From: an uncultured Bartonella sp.
GTDB taxonomy: Bacteria; Pseudomonadota; Alphaproteobacteria; Rhizobiales; Rhizobiaceae
DNA: 64,000 nt
Direction of reading: 5' to 3'
NCBI GenBank assembly: GCA_945285915.1
Contig: CALYQL010000001.1
Coordinates: 1 to 64,000, forward strand
In this document: positions 1 to 8,915 of the stretch, one piece after another
Numbering within the stretch: position 1 is the stretch's first letter
Layout: each line of letters starts with the position of its first letter
The notes under the pieces: model-generated
Databases searched by the model: none
Told to the model about the DNA's origin: nothing
Seen by the model: the letters and a program-made list of their open reading frames with translations, nothing else
Program-made: the position numbers and the translations under genes

Positions 1-48
1 CATTTCACCTTCGCAAACATTTTCGGCAAAAGCATTTAAGATAACCAT
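1..48 (-). CDS. Partial 5' end of a probable flagellar lytic transglycosylase (SltF-like)
   Basis: An open frame starts with ATG at 48 on the minus strand, just after the fliK stop, and runs off the left edge. Only 16 residues are visible: MVILNAFAENVCEGEM. The Cys-Glu-x-Glu-Met pattern recalls the start of the mature domain of alphaproteobacterial SLT-family transglycosylases, which often begin CEREM. Such a gene commonly follows fliK in rhizobial flagellar clusters. It would complement the FlgJ at 26722-27321, which has no muramidase domain. The identification rests on very few residues plus context and could be wrong. Confidence 0.35.
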   Translation of the reverse strand, partial: MVILNAFAENVCEGEM

Positions 49-52
49 GCCA

Positions 53-1630
53 TTAAACAACCAAGCGGCGAGGATCGCGAGAAAGCCTTTTCTCGTCAAC
101 AGGTTCGTCCAGATCAGGCAGATCAACGCCAGAAACTTCGCTGAATGTTTGCCGTGCTTCATTCTGACCACCCTGATTCTGTTGCCCGAAAAACTGTCGC
201 TGCTCGCTAAACCCCTGTCCGCTATTATTTTGCCCCGCATTTTGAGAAAAAGCTGATGATTGCCCTTGTTGTGTTGTCTGGATAGTTTTATCAACAACGA
301 TAATGGTTAGTTGCCTGTCGTCATGAAAACCGGATTTTTCTATCGCTTTACCGAGCATTTGATGATCTGATGCCAAGAGGCGAGCTGTTTCCTGCCGCTC
401 GGCATGAAGTTCAATATGAAGACCATCATTTGTTTTGCGCAACCGTGCTTCAACACTGCCAAGCTCATCGGGATTAAGCTTAATTTTTAGGACATGAATA
501 TCCCCGATCTGCTTATTTTGTTTTATCTCGATATCGGCAATGACACGGCTGGAAGAATTCGATTGTTTTGTTTCTGGCATAAACAAACGATCCTCGGTTG
601 CCATATTTCTTATTTGTGTTTGTTTATCTGCAACATTATCAATACGATTTGTATGAAAATCCGCCGATGACGATTGAGCATTCAGACTGCGTTTATCACC
701 ACGCATTTTTTCATTTGATATTTTTTTATCGCCCGCACCAATAGAATTTTCGTCAATTGATTGTTTGTTGCCATTGGTTTGCGCTGCAGCAACGCCATTT
801 CTGGATAATGCTGCTTTGATATTGTTTTTATCAGTATCTGTGGATCCGTTTTGGCGTGATGTCTTATCACTATTGGCTTTTTGACCGGCAAATTTCATCT
901 TCATGCTGTTATCGGCGTGAATTGATAAGTTACTCGCATCCTCACCTTTTAAAATTGCTGGTTGGATATTTTCTGATTTTATTTTTTGCAAATGATCTTT
1001 TGGTACCGCATTTTCCTTTTGAACTATATTATCCACCCCATCAAACTGGCGTTTGTCTGCAAGTGTTTCCTTTTGTTTTGTGGCAATTGCATTAATATCA
1101 GAAATAACATTCTTGTTTCCAATGATGCTTTCTTTTCTATCTGAATTTTGAGCCTGCTCCTCACTATGCAACAGGCTCAATTCTATTGTTTGCCCTTTGG
1201 ATTTTGCATTTTTTAAATCTGGAATTTCATTTGCATTACTATCCATATTTCCCGTTTGGGCTGGTTCTTGTGTCTCATGTGTGGGGACAAACGTATTTAA
1301 AAGACCATGCAATATCGACATTGTATCGCTTTGAGATTGCGTGTCATTGTCGTCATCGGTTGCATTGGCATCTTGCTTTTTACGATCAAGATCATTTTTC
1401 AGATGGCTGTCGCGAGAGTTGTTTGTTGCCAGACCATTATCAACCTTATTTCCTGCATGATCTTTCGCAAAGCCACTTTGCGTTGCTGATGAAGGGCGCG
1501 ATGTTTTTTTCAATTGCTCTTCAAAACTATTGTTTGATGCTTTTGAAGATTGCTTTGTCTTGCACACATCATTTGTCACTGAACGCGTAGCGACGTTAAC
1601 ATTCATTGTTTCTCCCACGCCGGTCATCAT
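53..1630 (-). CDS. fliK: Flagellar hook-length control protein FliK (MotD of rhizobia)
   Basis: This 525-residue protein measures hook length and switches export specificity. Residues 1-360 are low-complexity, rich in Asn, Asp, Ser, Gln and Lys, as expected for the exported ruler region. Residues about 370-450 form the conserved C-terminal hook domain with the LKIKLNPDELGSVEARL signature followed by HAERQETARLL. The tail is Gln/Gly-rich. The start overlaps the motC stop (ATGATGA) and has GGAG 8 nt upstream. A second in-frame ATG at 1606 also has a good GGGAGA site, so the start is uncertain by 8 residues. It is the third gene of a motB-motC-fliK run, as in Sinorhizobium, where it is called motD. 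Confidence 0.9.
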   Translation of the reverse strand: MMTGVGETMNVNVATRSVTNDVCKTKQSSKASNNSFEEQLKKTSRPSSATQSGFAKDHAGNKVDNGLATNNSRDSHLKNDLDRKKQDANATDDDNDTQSQSDTMSILHGLLNTFVPTHETQEPAQTGNMDSNANEIPDLKNAKSKGQTIELSLLHSEEQAQNSDRKESIIGNKNVISDINAIATKQKETLADKRQFDGVDNIVQKENAVPKDHLQKIKSENIQPAILKGEDASNLSIHADNSMKMKFAGQKANSDKTSRQNGSTDTDKNNIKAALSRNGVAAAQTNGNKQSIDENSIGAGDKKISNEKMRGDKRSLNAQSSSADFHTNRIDNVADKQTQIRNMATEDRLFMPETKQSNSSSRVIADIEIKQNKQIGDIHVLKIKLNPDELGSVEARLRKTNDGLHIELHAERQETARLLASDHQMLGKAIEKSGFHDDRQLTIIVVDKTIQTTQQGQSSAFSQNAGQNNSGQGFSEQRQFFGQQNQGGQNEARQTFSEVSGVDLPDLDEPVDEKRLSRDPRRLVV

Positions 1631-2916
1631 TGTTTGTTCTCCAGTAGCTTATCTACAGCATCAAGCTTTTTACGTGTTTGTTCCATGAATTGGTCAATTT
1701 CGGTTGATGTTTTAACCGCATCATTTTTTGCCGATACGTCGTCTTTCGGAACAGGCAAAGGCCCTTCACCCTTGTTCCCAACCTGGTCTAATGGCAAGCC
1801 AACCGTTTCTGGCGGCAAGGTTTCGTTATCATCTTCATTATCTGGCGAGGCAGGCAGCGACCCCTTATCAAGCATAACACCTTTAGCTACCGCTTTGGCC
1901 GCCATTAATAATGGCCGATCGCGCTCTGAAAGATCATTAACTGCAATTGTTTTTAACATATCGCCGGCTTCTTCCGCAGCCGTTGTCCCAACCGAGCTTG
2001 CCGCATAATAGAGACGTGCGGTTGTATCATCAAATTGCAGACGGCGGGCAAGCTCAATAGCCTTGGCAGCGGTAAAATGCGCACGCTGCATACGTGCATC
2101 AATCAGCGCTGCCCGTGACACTTTAAGAAAAATGATAAATTGCACTGTTTCGGGTGCATAGGCAATAAATTCATCAAGTTGCTCATTGGTAAAATGTGTA
2201 TCAAACTGCGGAATTGAAACAGCAAATTCTCGCCAGAATTCGTTGGCGTAAGGCGAATGCGAAAACCTTGTCACATAATTTCTTGTCAGCAATCTTAATA
2301 ACGGAATATCACCTTGCATCGCTGCAACTTTTAACTGACGGCGGATTGCTGCTTCCTCAAATAATGAGCCCGGTGCTGCAAGCCGCACCCAATTCAAACG
2401 TTTGGACGCTTTTGCTGGGTCTTTTTCAAACAGATCAGCAATCGTGCTTAATGAAATGGAAAGAAGAAGTGCGCCTGGAATATCATTATGAGTTTCAGGC
2501 AAGTCATTAAAGGCGTGCAAAAAACGTCCCTTTTGATGATGCGCATAAGCAATGGCTCCATCAATATAGTTTTGTGGAACCACGCCTTGTGGTACGTTTT
2601 TAAGAATTGTTTCAACAATATTCGGATTGCCACCATTAAACAGATAGATCAAAGCGGCATAAACATTATTGGCGTTTTCCCATGTTGATGGTTGCTCTTT
2701 CAAGAAGCGTTGCCCAATATCTTCCAATATTCGTGGCTGCATTTGCAGCGCACCGGGCTGTCCTGACGCTATATCGTCTTGTAAACTTTGCAACGCTCTA
2801 ACCCATTGTACTGGTCCAAGCGACGAAGCAGTTACCTGAGCCATAAGTGGTGCGTCAACAACCAGTGGTACAGACATACTTGCAAAACAGATTATCTTGA
2901 AAAAGTGTTTCATCAT
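1627..2916 (-). CDS. motC: Flagellar motor protein MotC
   Basis: This 429-residue protein is the rhizobial periplasmic motor component MotC. In Sinorhizobium it partners MotB to support torque generation. An N-terminal signal peptide (hydrophobic stretch to about residue 26, ending DAPLMAQ) is followed by a helical body with a typical MotC beginning (SLGPVQWVRALQSLQDDIASGQPGAL). The C-terminal 70 residues are acidic and proline-rich with a final coiled segment. The gene overlaps motB by 4 nt (stop/start) and fliK by 4 nt, indicating translational coupling. Length matches known MotC proteins. Confidence 0.92.
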   Translation of the reverse strand: MMKHFFKIICFASMSVPLVVDAPLMAQVTASSLGPVQWVRALQSLQDDIASGQPGALQMQPRILEDIGQRFLKEQPSTWENANNVYAALIYLFNGGNPNIVETILKNVPQGVVPQNYIDGAIAYAHHQKGRFLHAFNDLPETHNDIPGALLLSISLSTIADLFEKDPAKASKRLNWVRLAAPGSLFEEAAIRRQLKVAAMQGDIPLLRLLTRNYVTRFSHSPYANEFWREFAVSIPQFDTHFTNEQLDEFIAYAPETVQFIIFLKVSRAALIDARMQRAHFTAAKAIELARRLQFDDTTARLYYAASSVGTTAAEEAGDMLKTIAVNDLSERDRPLLMAAKAVAKGVMLDKGSLPASPDNEDDNETLPPETVGLPLDQVGNKGEGPLPVPKDDVSAKNDAVKTSTEIDQFMEQTRKKLDAVDKLLENKQ

Positions 2917-4322
2917 AACTTTTTCTCGGACTTATCTGTATCAGTGGATGTTGGTGTCGATTGCGATTGTGGCAAGCGCATAAAGATTTCAATACGCCTA
3001 TTTTCCGCGGCATATGGGTCTTTAGGGTTTTTCAATTGGTGATCGGCGTAACCTTCTACGCGCAACACGCGCTTTTCATTCAACCCACCGCGTACCAACA
3101 TATAATATGCCATTTGCGCGCGCGAACTGGATAGCTGCCAATTGTCATAAGTGGCTGATTTGTATGGGCGGGAATCTGTATGCCCACTAATAACCACATC
3201 ACCATTTTTCGTCTGTAGAATTTTGGCAATACCAGCCAATAGATCAACGGTCTTTTTATCCGGCTTTGCCGACCCAACAGAAAACATTCCGTAATTTATC
3301 TGGTCCATCAGTTCTATTGCTACGCCGTCCTTGACATGAACAATACGAACCATTGGTTGATCATTATCTTTGGTATCTTTTACCAATTTGCTTAATTCAC
3401 CAGAGATTTCTCTGATTTCTGCCGGAAGTGAATTATCTTTTGCTGCTTCTTGTGGTGTTTCACTTTTTGGTTGTTCTTGCGCTTTCACCGCGTTTTGATG
3501 CGCGTCACCACCTTGCTTACCCGTTATTTCCTCGGTCACCGCTTCATTGGCGTTTGACGGTTTTTTGTCCTTGTCAGCAATATCCTCGCTTTTGCTCTGC
3601 TTCGTATTTTCCTCTTTTGCCGCGTCTTTATTGGCTGTTTCCGGTGGTATTTCAGTTTTGGAACGAGGGTCTGAAACTTCAACCGGTTTGCCATTTTCAC
3701 CGTCAAGCATAGCTTGCGCCTGCGCTTCAGCTGGGGTTAAAGCATGACTATCCGCGCTAGCAGAATGTTGGTTAGGGCCACCTTCCACACCAGAAATATC
3801 CGTTGAAGCGTTCTGGCTCCAATAATCGGGTGAAAACGGGTCACGGTAGGCCGTTCCCTGACTTGCGCCTTTTTGCGATCCGCCATCAGAACTACCACCG
3901 GCACCCTGTGGGCGCTTTTTGGGATTGGCAATTTTGTCAAGCTCTTCATAAGGCTCATTCATTAATTTTTGTTGTTCAGAACTATTTTCTGGCTTGGTAT
4001 CAGATGTGTCCGTTTGATCGTCATGCGAATCCGAGCCTTTTTTCTCATCATTATCTCCAACAGCATTATTGTCTTGAATCCCTCTTGGATTCGTACGGCG
4101 ATCGACAAGTTTTATCGGGTTGAAATAGCTGGCAACGGCTGCTTTCGTTTCATCATTGGCAGCATTTATCAGCCACATAACAAGGAAAAATGCCATCATC
4201 GACGTCATGAAATCGGCATAAGCAACTTCCCATGCACCACCATGATGTTCACCATCATCATCATTGCCACCACGGCGAACAATAATGATTTCGTTATGAG
4301 ATTCAGGTTCTACAGATTTCAT
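2913..4322 (-). CDS. motB: Flagellar motor stator protein MotB
   Basis: This 469-residue stator subunit anchors the MotA/B proton channel to peptidoglycan. Residues 30-54 (WEVAYADFMTSMMAFFLVMW) form the single membrane helix, with the essential proton-carrying aspartate at position 37. A long acidic, Ser/Lys/Gln-rich linker spans about residues 75-300, longer than in enterobacterial MotB. The C-terminal OmpA-like peptidoglycan-binding domain (about 320-450) carries VVISGHTDSRPY and the NRRIEIFMR ending. The start codon overlaps the stop of the upstream FliH-like gene. MotA is encoded elsewhere in the window (19998), the split arrangement usual in rhizobia. Confidence 0.95.
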   Translation of the reverse strand: MKSVEPESHNEIIIVRRGGNDDDGEHHGGAWEVAYADFMTSMMAFFLVMWLINAANDETKAAVASYFNPIKLVDRRTNPRGIQDNNAVGDNDEKKGSDSHDDQTDTSDTKPENSSEQQKLMNEPYEELDKIANPKKRPQGAGGSSDGGSQKGASQGTAYRDPFSPDYWSQNASTDISGVEGGPNQHSASADSHALTPAEAQAQAMLDGENGKPVEVSDPRSKTEIPPETANKDAAKEENTKQSKSEDIADKDKKPSNANEAVTEEITGKQGGDAHQNAVKAQEQPKSETPQEAAKDNSLPAEIREISGELSKLVKDTKDNDQPMVRIVHVKDGVAIELMDQINYGMFSVGSAKPDKKTVDLLAGIAKILQTKNGDVVISGHTDSRPYKSATYDNWQLSSSRAQMAYYMLVRGGLNEKRVLRVEGYADHQLKNPKDPYAAENRRIEIFMRLPQSQSTPTSTDTDKSEKKL

Positions 4323-5059
4323 TTTACGAGTTCCTTTAACTCGCTCAAAAGCGGTTCGAGACGCGTCGCTATAACGCTATCGCCACGACGCAATCGAATA
4401 TCTGCCGACTCTGTAGGACGGATATCATATTTTGCTTTGTCGAAATTAGGCTCATTCTGTAATGCTGATAATAATTGGGCGTTCCCTTCAAGTATTAATG
4501 GTTCTTTGCCCGATATTGCTTCGCTGACAAGACGCTTGCTAAATTCTTTGATGGCCTCATTGGTCAATCTATCAGCAATAAAAACAGACAATATCTTGCC
4601 AACATCATTTGAGACGTCCTGCATAAGACGGTCAAAGGCCGTTGTTAAATCATTGCTAAGATTGGCTGCTATCTCTTTGATGGTGGCTTCTTTGGTATCT
4701 TCGATTTCTTTTTGATGTTGTTCCTGCAAAAGCTGCTTTTCAGAAGAATATTGGGCTTGAAATTCCGATCTGGTTTTTTCTATCGCTTCATCAACCGCAT
4801 GTTTCACGATTTCTTCTGTATCAATCTGCGGCTCTTCATGATCCCCCTTCTCTTCGAAAGGCACCATGTCTTCATTATCATCATGCGTAAAATCCACGAC
4901 TGGTTCCGACATGACTATCGGTTGCGGCTCTTCTGGTGGTAAAATTTCAATATCAGAATCCGATATAGGACGTGGCGCAAAATCATTTAGAAACTTAGAA
5001 AGATTTGCACCAATCTTATGGTCTGTTTCTTCACGTCTATCATTCATCGAACCCATCAT
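4319..5059 (-). CDS. FliH-like flagellar export accessory protein
   Basis: This 246-residue protein lies between fliF and motB. It has an acidic, Pro-rich N-terminus, a charged coiled coil at about residues 85-145 (SEFQAQYSSEKQLLQEQHQKEIED), and a C-terminal alpha/beta region. The C-terminus includes DRLTNEAIKEFSKRLVSEAI and later RRGDSVIATRLEPLLSELKELV. That architecture, size and place just downstream of fliF match FliH, the regulator of the FliI ATPase. Sequence similarity to enterobacterial FliH is not obvious by eye. Start choice: ATG at 5059 or 5056 (MMGSM) or at 5047 (MNDRREE). The call is by architecture and synteny. Confidence 0.55.
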   Translation of the reverse strand: MMGSMNDRREETDHKIGANLSKFLNDFAPRPISDSDIEILPPEEPQPIVMSEPVVDFTHDDNEDMVPFEEKGDHEEPQIDTEEIVKHAVDEAIEKTRSEFQAQYSSEKQLLQEQHQKEIEDTKEATIKEIAANLSNDLTTAFDRLMQDVSNDVGKILSVFIADRLTNEAIKEFSKRLVSEAISGKEPLILEGNAQLLSALQNEPNFDKAKYDIRPTESADIRLRRGDSVIATRLEPLLSELKELVK

Positions 5060-5087
5060 CTTTCCACCTGCAGCTTAAATTGATCTG

Positions 5088-6779
5088 TTAGGCTGCCTGT
5101 GCAGGAGGATTTTTGTTATCTTCCTGTACCCATTCACGTAGAACATTTGCGAACCGGTCTTCGTCCAGCGAAATCATCTGATCGAGACGCTTCTGCGGAG
5201 GCATCCGCATACGGCTTCGTAAATCATGCAAATCATCTTCGTTATCCGGCAACATATTGCCATCAAACCCTTCATTCTTTCCTGTCTGTCCATCGCCTGT
5301 TGTCTGATTAGGTAATGCCGGCATATTTTCTGGCCCAGCCAGTGCGCTTTCACCATTGGCAAGAGCCAATTGATTTCCATGCACTTCACGCATCAATGGT
5401 CTGACACCTAAGAACATAATAAGCAAAACAGCGATAACCAGTGCTGCACCATTAACTAGACCGGAGGTGTATTTTGACAATGTTTGCCACATTGGCGCTT
5501 CAACTGGCTGCATATTTGCATCTTCACTTGCCACAAAATCAACCGCAGTTACATTGATAACATCACCCCGATTGGTATCCAAACCCGATGCAGTAGCAAC
5601 CATCTGCCGAATGCGATTGACCTGATCATCGACATAATTTGCAGGTGCTGGTGCTTTGCCTTCACTCGGGGTTAAACGCGACCTGTCAACAACAACGGCC
5701 ACTGCCAATTTTTTTACATTGTAACCGTCACTTACAATCGAAATTGTTTTGGAATTGATTTCATAATTGGTTGTTTCTTCGCGACGATCCTTTTTATCGG
5801 AAGAATTTTCTCCGGCGCCACCGGCAACCTCTTCCTGTGGGATATTTTGCTCAACACCAACGGCATCATTGTTACGGCTATTTTGACTGTTTCCCTGATC
5901 TCTTACTGTTCGAACAGAACGGGCAACCTGTGAATCAGGATTGTAAATTGTTTCATTGGTCTGACGGCGATCTGTATCCAACTCGACCTGAACACTTGTT
6001 TGGAAATGATCCATACCGAGGTGAGGCGCCAACTGCTTGCGTATATTTTCATCAATACGCGCGGCAACCTGACGCTCGAGTGTTGCCATCATAACCGGAG
6101 CACCATTGGCAGCGTCTGCACCTGACGCCAAGAGCTTGCCTGTCGTATCCAATACAGTTACTGAACTTGCTTCAAGTGAGGGAATGGCTGCTGCAACCAA
6201 TTGACGGATTGATTGGGCGGATTCTGTCGCGAAATTGCTATCAGTACGAATGACAACCGATGCACTGGGCTTCTGGTTTGCACGGCGGAATGAGCCTTTA
6301 TCTGGCAACACAATATGCACGCGTGCCGCTTTGACCCCCTGCACTGCTTGTATCGTACGGGCAATTTCCCCTTCCAATGCACGTTGGCGAGTGATTTCCT
6401 GCATAAAGGACGTCAAACCAAGGGAGCCCATATTATCAAAAAGCTCATAGCCGGCATTGTTAGACGTTGGCAAACCTTTTTCCGCAAGAAACATGCGCGC
6501 CTTTTCTGCTTGCCCTATAGGAACTTGCACCGAGGTTCCGTCTGATGAAACATCAAATGCGATACCAGCTTCGCCCAATGCCATTCCCATACGATTAACG
6601 TCATCGCGACTAAGACCAACATAAAGCGTCTCATAAGTTGGACGTGTAAGATAAAAGCTTGAAAACAGAATAGTGCCAAACAGCGCAACACCAACCAATG
6701 CCAGCGCTATTAAACGTTTTGCCCCTAATTTACCCAATGCCGTTCCGATTGAAGAAAGCAGAGCCTGTAATCTATCCAT
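5088..6779 (-). CDS. fliF: Flagellar MS-ring protein FliF
   Basis: This 563-residue protein forms the inner-membrane MS ring. Membrane helix 1 lies at about residues 22-45 (LIALALVGVALFGTILFSSFYL). The YscJ-like ring-building domain follows (TYETLYVGLSRDDVNRMGMALGEAGI). A large periplasmic region ends in helix 2 at about residues 440-462 (GLVNGAALVIAVLLIMFLGVRPL). The cytoplasmic tail ends with FANVLREWVQED, the FliG-docking motif. It is the first gene of the minus-strand fliF-FliH-like-motB-motC-fliK group. The 325-bp upstream region is shared with the divergent lipoprotein gene. Confidence 0.97.
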   Translation of the reverse strand: MDRLQALLSSIGTALGKLGAKRLIALALVGVALFGTILFSSFYLTRPTYETLYVGLSRDDVNRMGMALGEAGIAFDVSSDGTSVQVPIGQAEKARMFLAEKGLPTSNNAGYELFDNMGSLGLTSFMQEITRQRALEGEIARTIQAVQGVKAARVHIVLPDKGSFRRANQKPSASVVIRTDSNFATESAQSIRQLVAAAIPSLEASSVTVLDTTGKLLASGADAANGAPVMMATLERQVAARIDENIRKQLAPHLGMDHFQTSVQVELDTDRRQTNETIYNPDSQVARSVRTVRDQGNSQNSRNNDAVGVEQNIPQEEVAGGAGENSSDKKDRREETTNYEINSKTISIVSDGYNVKKLAVAVVVDRSRLTPSEGKAPAPANYVDDQVNRIRQMVATASGLDTNRGDVINVTAVDFVASEDANMQPVEAPMWQTLSKYTSGLVNGAALVIAVLLIMFLGVRPLMREVHGNQLALANGESALAGPENMPALPNQTTGDGQTGKNEGFDGNMLPDNEDDLHDLRSRMRMPPQKRLDQMISLDEDRFANVLREWVQEDNKNPPAQAA

Positions 6780-7105
6780 GTAACAATACCCTTATCAGGG
6801 TGGTGAAACCCTTTATCAGACGTACAAATATGCCTGTCCCTCAACGGGCATACCTCTAACATTGTTACACACAATAAAAGGCGAAGCTTGCGCGAAGGTG
6901 ATCATCTACCCAAGCGTTATAAATGCGGTTTATCGACGGATTTTTAGCCAATCCAATTTGGCTTTTGGGACTTGCGAATTATATTAAACAGTAATTTCCG
7001 TTTGTGATTATAGTTTATGACATTAAGGGGGAAAGTTTCACAGTTTAAAAGCCATTGCTTCGATATTCATGCAAAAATCTTCATTAAAAAATAAGGGGTC
7101 TATTC
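6780..7105. promoter_or_regulatory. Divergent intergenic region between fliF and a lipoprotein gene
   Basis: This 326-bp spacer holds no ORF I would support. Next to fliF, on the minus strand, the leader contains two near-identical copies of CTGATAAAGGG/CTGATAAGGG (6790-6822) immediately before the start codon. The copy nearer the ATG supplies the AAGGG ribosome-binding sequence and could fold into a short ACCCT/AGGGT hairpin over it. The plus-strand gene has AAGGGG about 10 nt before its ATG. No promoter could be assigned with confidence. Confidence 0.4.
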
Positions 7106-7471
7106 ATGTATCGTTTTCTCTTTACATCTATTTTATGTGTACCACTGCTTGCTTGTGGGGGGCAAAAGAAAAGCTGCGATTCAAAAAATGTACTTGATGC
7201 ACTTCATGAAAAATTGGTTATGGGCATGAATTTCAATATTGGGGTCGATCATTATTATGATGGTGAAAAAGCAAAAATAACGCTGGAAAATCCACGTAAA
7301 ATTGGCCCCAGCGGTGATTATATGCGTTGCACAATCACAATGAAATTAACGCATTATGTCGATCCCAAAACAGGTATCCGTTACCCTCACCCAGCTGAAA
7401 AAAGCGTTCCAATGCCTTATAGTTACAAAAATATCGATGCAATGATTACAGCGGTAAAAGTTGCGCAGTAA
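7106..7471 (+). CDS. Small predicted lipoprotein of unknown function
   Basis: This 121-residue protein has a lipoprotein signal peptide: MYRFLFTSILCVPLLACGG, with lipobox LLAC and the lipidated Cys at position 17. The mature part is basic with three further Cys residues (KKSCDSKN and YMRCTITMKL plus the lipidated one) and a predicted beta-rich C-terminus. I do not recognise the family. An AAGGGG site lies at the right distance before the ATG. It sits alone on the plus strand between fliF and flagellin, both on the minus strand, so a flagellar role is suggested only by position. Confidence 0.75.
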   Translation: MYRFLFTSILCVPLLACGGQKKSCDSKNVLDALHEKLVMGMNFNIGVDHYYDGEKAKITLENPRKIGPSGDYMRCTITMKLTHYVDPKTGIRYPHPAEKSVPMPYSYKNIDAMITAVKVAQ

Positions 7472-7575
7472 AAAAACTCTGCTTTTTATGCTTTGTTTGT
7501 TATAAAAATTCTTCGTCTTTTCCAAAGATATAAGATTTTCAATAAAAATATCAAAGTAAACTATAATATAAGAAA

Positions 7576-7596
7576 AGGCCGCGCAAAGCACGGCCT
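7576..7596 (-). terminator. Intrinsic terminator of the flagellin gene
   Basis: On the minus strand AGGCCG and CGGCCT (7591-7596 with 7576-7581) form a 6-bp GC-rich stem with a 9-nt loop. It is followed by TTTTCT. It lies 27 nt past the flagellin stop codon. Confidence 0.8.
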
Positions 7597-7622
7597 CATT
7601 ATTTTCTTTATAATCAAGAATA

Positions 7623-8708
7623 TTATTGACGGAACAATGACAAGATGTTCTGGCTATTCTGATTAGCAATAGACAAAGCCTGAATACCGAGCTGCTGTTG
7701 AACTTGCAAAGAAGCAAGGCGTGCAGATTCTGCATTCATATCAGCGTCAACCAATGAACCAACACCTTTGTCGACAGCATCCATCAACTTGCTAACATAG
7801 TCGATCTGTCCAGTAACCTGAGCCTTAGCAGCACCCAAAGTAGCACCAGCTGTAACAACATTTGTTGTGGCTGTCGTTACTTTGCCTTGAACGTTTTTCA
7901 AGATTTCTTCCATGGTAGAAGAAGAAACATCTGTGAAGTCGGTATTAACAAAATCACTAACAGTCATTTTTTCTGCAGCGTCTGAAATTGCTTTTTTGGC
8001 TGCTTCAACATCTTGTTTGGCTTGAGCGATACCAGCATCATTTTCAGGCAATGCAGCAAGTGCCTTTTCTTTATCAGTAAGTGTCTGGCTCAATGTCTTG
8101 AAGTCAGGTGCTGTACCACCTTCTGCAGTACCACTACCAAAAACATCCTTCAAAACGCCCTTTGTAAGGTCAAAAGAACCGTCGGCTTTTTTGCTAGCAA
8201 AGTTAAGGTCTGCACCACCAACGTCGATCATATCTACATATACGTTAGAACCTTCACGACGATAGGAACCAGCGATACGAACAGATTGTCCATCATTGCC
8301 CAAAATGTTCTTTTCAGCCAATGAAGCTGAATAAACAGCTGATTGGATATCGTTCATATTGCCTTTAATGTCAGCCTGAATTTTCTTGATATCACCAGCA
8401 CCTTTTTCATAGGCTGTTGTCAAAGATTTTTGAATGTTATCAAGATATGTCTTGGATTTATCGATTGTTGCATCAGCAACATCGATCTGACTTTTACCCA
8501 AGGCCATCGCATCAGAAACTGAACTCAATGCATTACGATCCGAACGCATCATAGAAGAAATTGACCAATAAGCTGTGTTATCGGATGCTTCATTGATACG
8601 CAAACCAGTGGAAACACGGCGTTGCGTTTGATCCATGTTGTCACCGATAGAACGCAATGTTTGCAAGGCATTCATAGCTGATTGATTAGTAAGTAGGCTT
8701 GTACCCAT
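7623..8708 (-). CDS. fliC: Flagellin
   Basis: This 361-residue protein is the filament subunit. The conserved N-terminal D0/D1 region (MGTSLLTNQSAMNALQTLRSI, then STGLRINEASDNTAYWSISSMMRSD) and C-terminal D1/D0 region (ESARLASLQVQQQLGIQALSIANQNSQNILSLFRQ) are typical of rhizobial and Brucella flagellins. The central variable part is rich in Ala, Lys and Thr. It is the only flagellin gene in the window. AAAGGGAC lies 7 nt before the ATG and can be masked by an upstream hairpin (see 8716-8743). A terminator follows. There is no operon partner: fliP ends 207 nt upstream. Confidence 0.97.
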   Translation of the reverse strand: MGTSLLTNQSAMNALQTLRSIGDNMDQTQRRVSTGLRINEASDNTAYWSISSMMRSDRNALSSVSDAMALGKSQIDVADATIDKSKTYLDNIQKSLTTAYEKGAGDIKKIQADIKGNMNDIQSAVYSASLAEKNILGNDGQSVRIAGSYRREGSNVYVDMIDVGGADLNFASKKADGSFDLTKGVLKDVFGSGTAEGGTAPDFKTLSQTLTDKEKALAALPENDAGIAQAKQDVEAAKKAISDAAEKMTVSDFVNTDFTDVSSSTMEEILKNVQGKVTTATTNVVTAGATLGAAKAQVTGQIDYVSKLMDAVDKGVGSLVDADMNAESARLASLQVQQQLGIQALSIANQNSQNILSLFRQ

Positions 8709-8715
8709 AATATTT

Positions 8716-8760
8716 GTCCCTTTATGAGAAAGTTAATAGGGACATGCTGGCTAAACCAGC
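8716..8760 (-). promoter_or_regulatory. Flagellin mRNA leader with hairpin covering the ribosome-binding site
   Basis: In the minus-strand leader of flagellin, GTCCC (8743-8739) can pair with GGGAC (8720-8716). The latter contains the Shine-Dalgarno core just before the ATG. A second hairpin, GCTGG-TTTAG-CCAGC, lies immediately upstream at 8746-8760. The geometry suggests translational control. In Caulobacter the regulator FlbT acts on the flagellin 5' leader. Whether that applies here is inference. Confidence 0.45.
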
Positions 8761-8915
8761 TGGCAACAGCGCGACATCATGTCTATTAGATTTATATGAT
8801 AGCTATATGTAACTATCTCTAACCTGTTACAAAACTCATATATGATCTATTTTTCATTTTGTAAAGACTTTGTCATTATTTTTTTTATTATTTTATACTG
8901 AAACAATATTTATTT

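Noticed and set aside
3969..4715. 248-codon plus-strand frame antisense to motB and the FliH-like gene
   Set aside because: It is an antisense shadow of two well-supported genes, with composition typical of reverse-strand frames.
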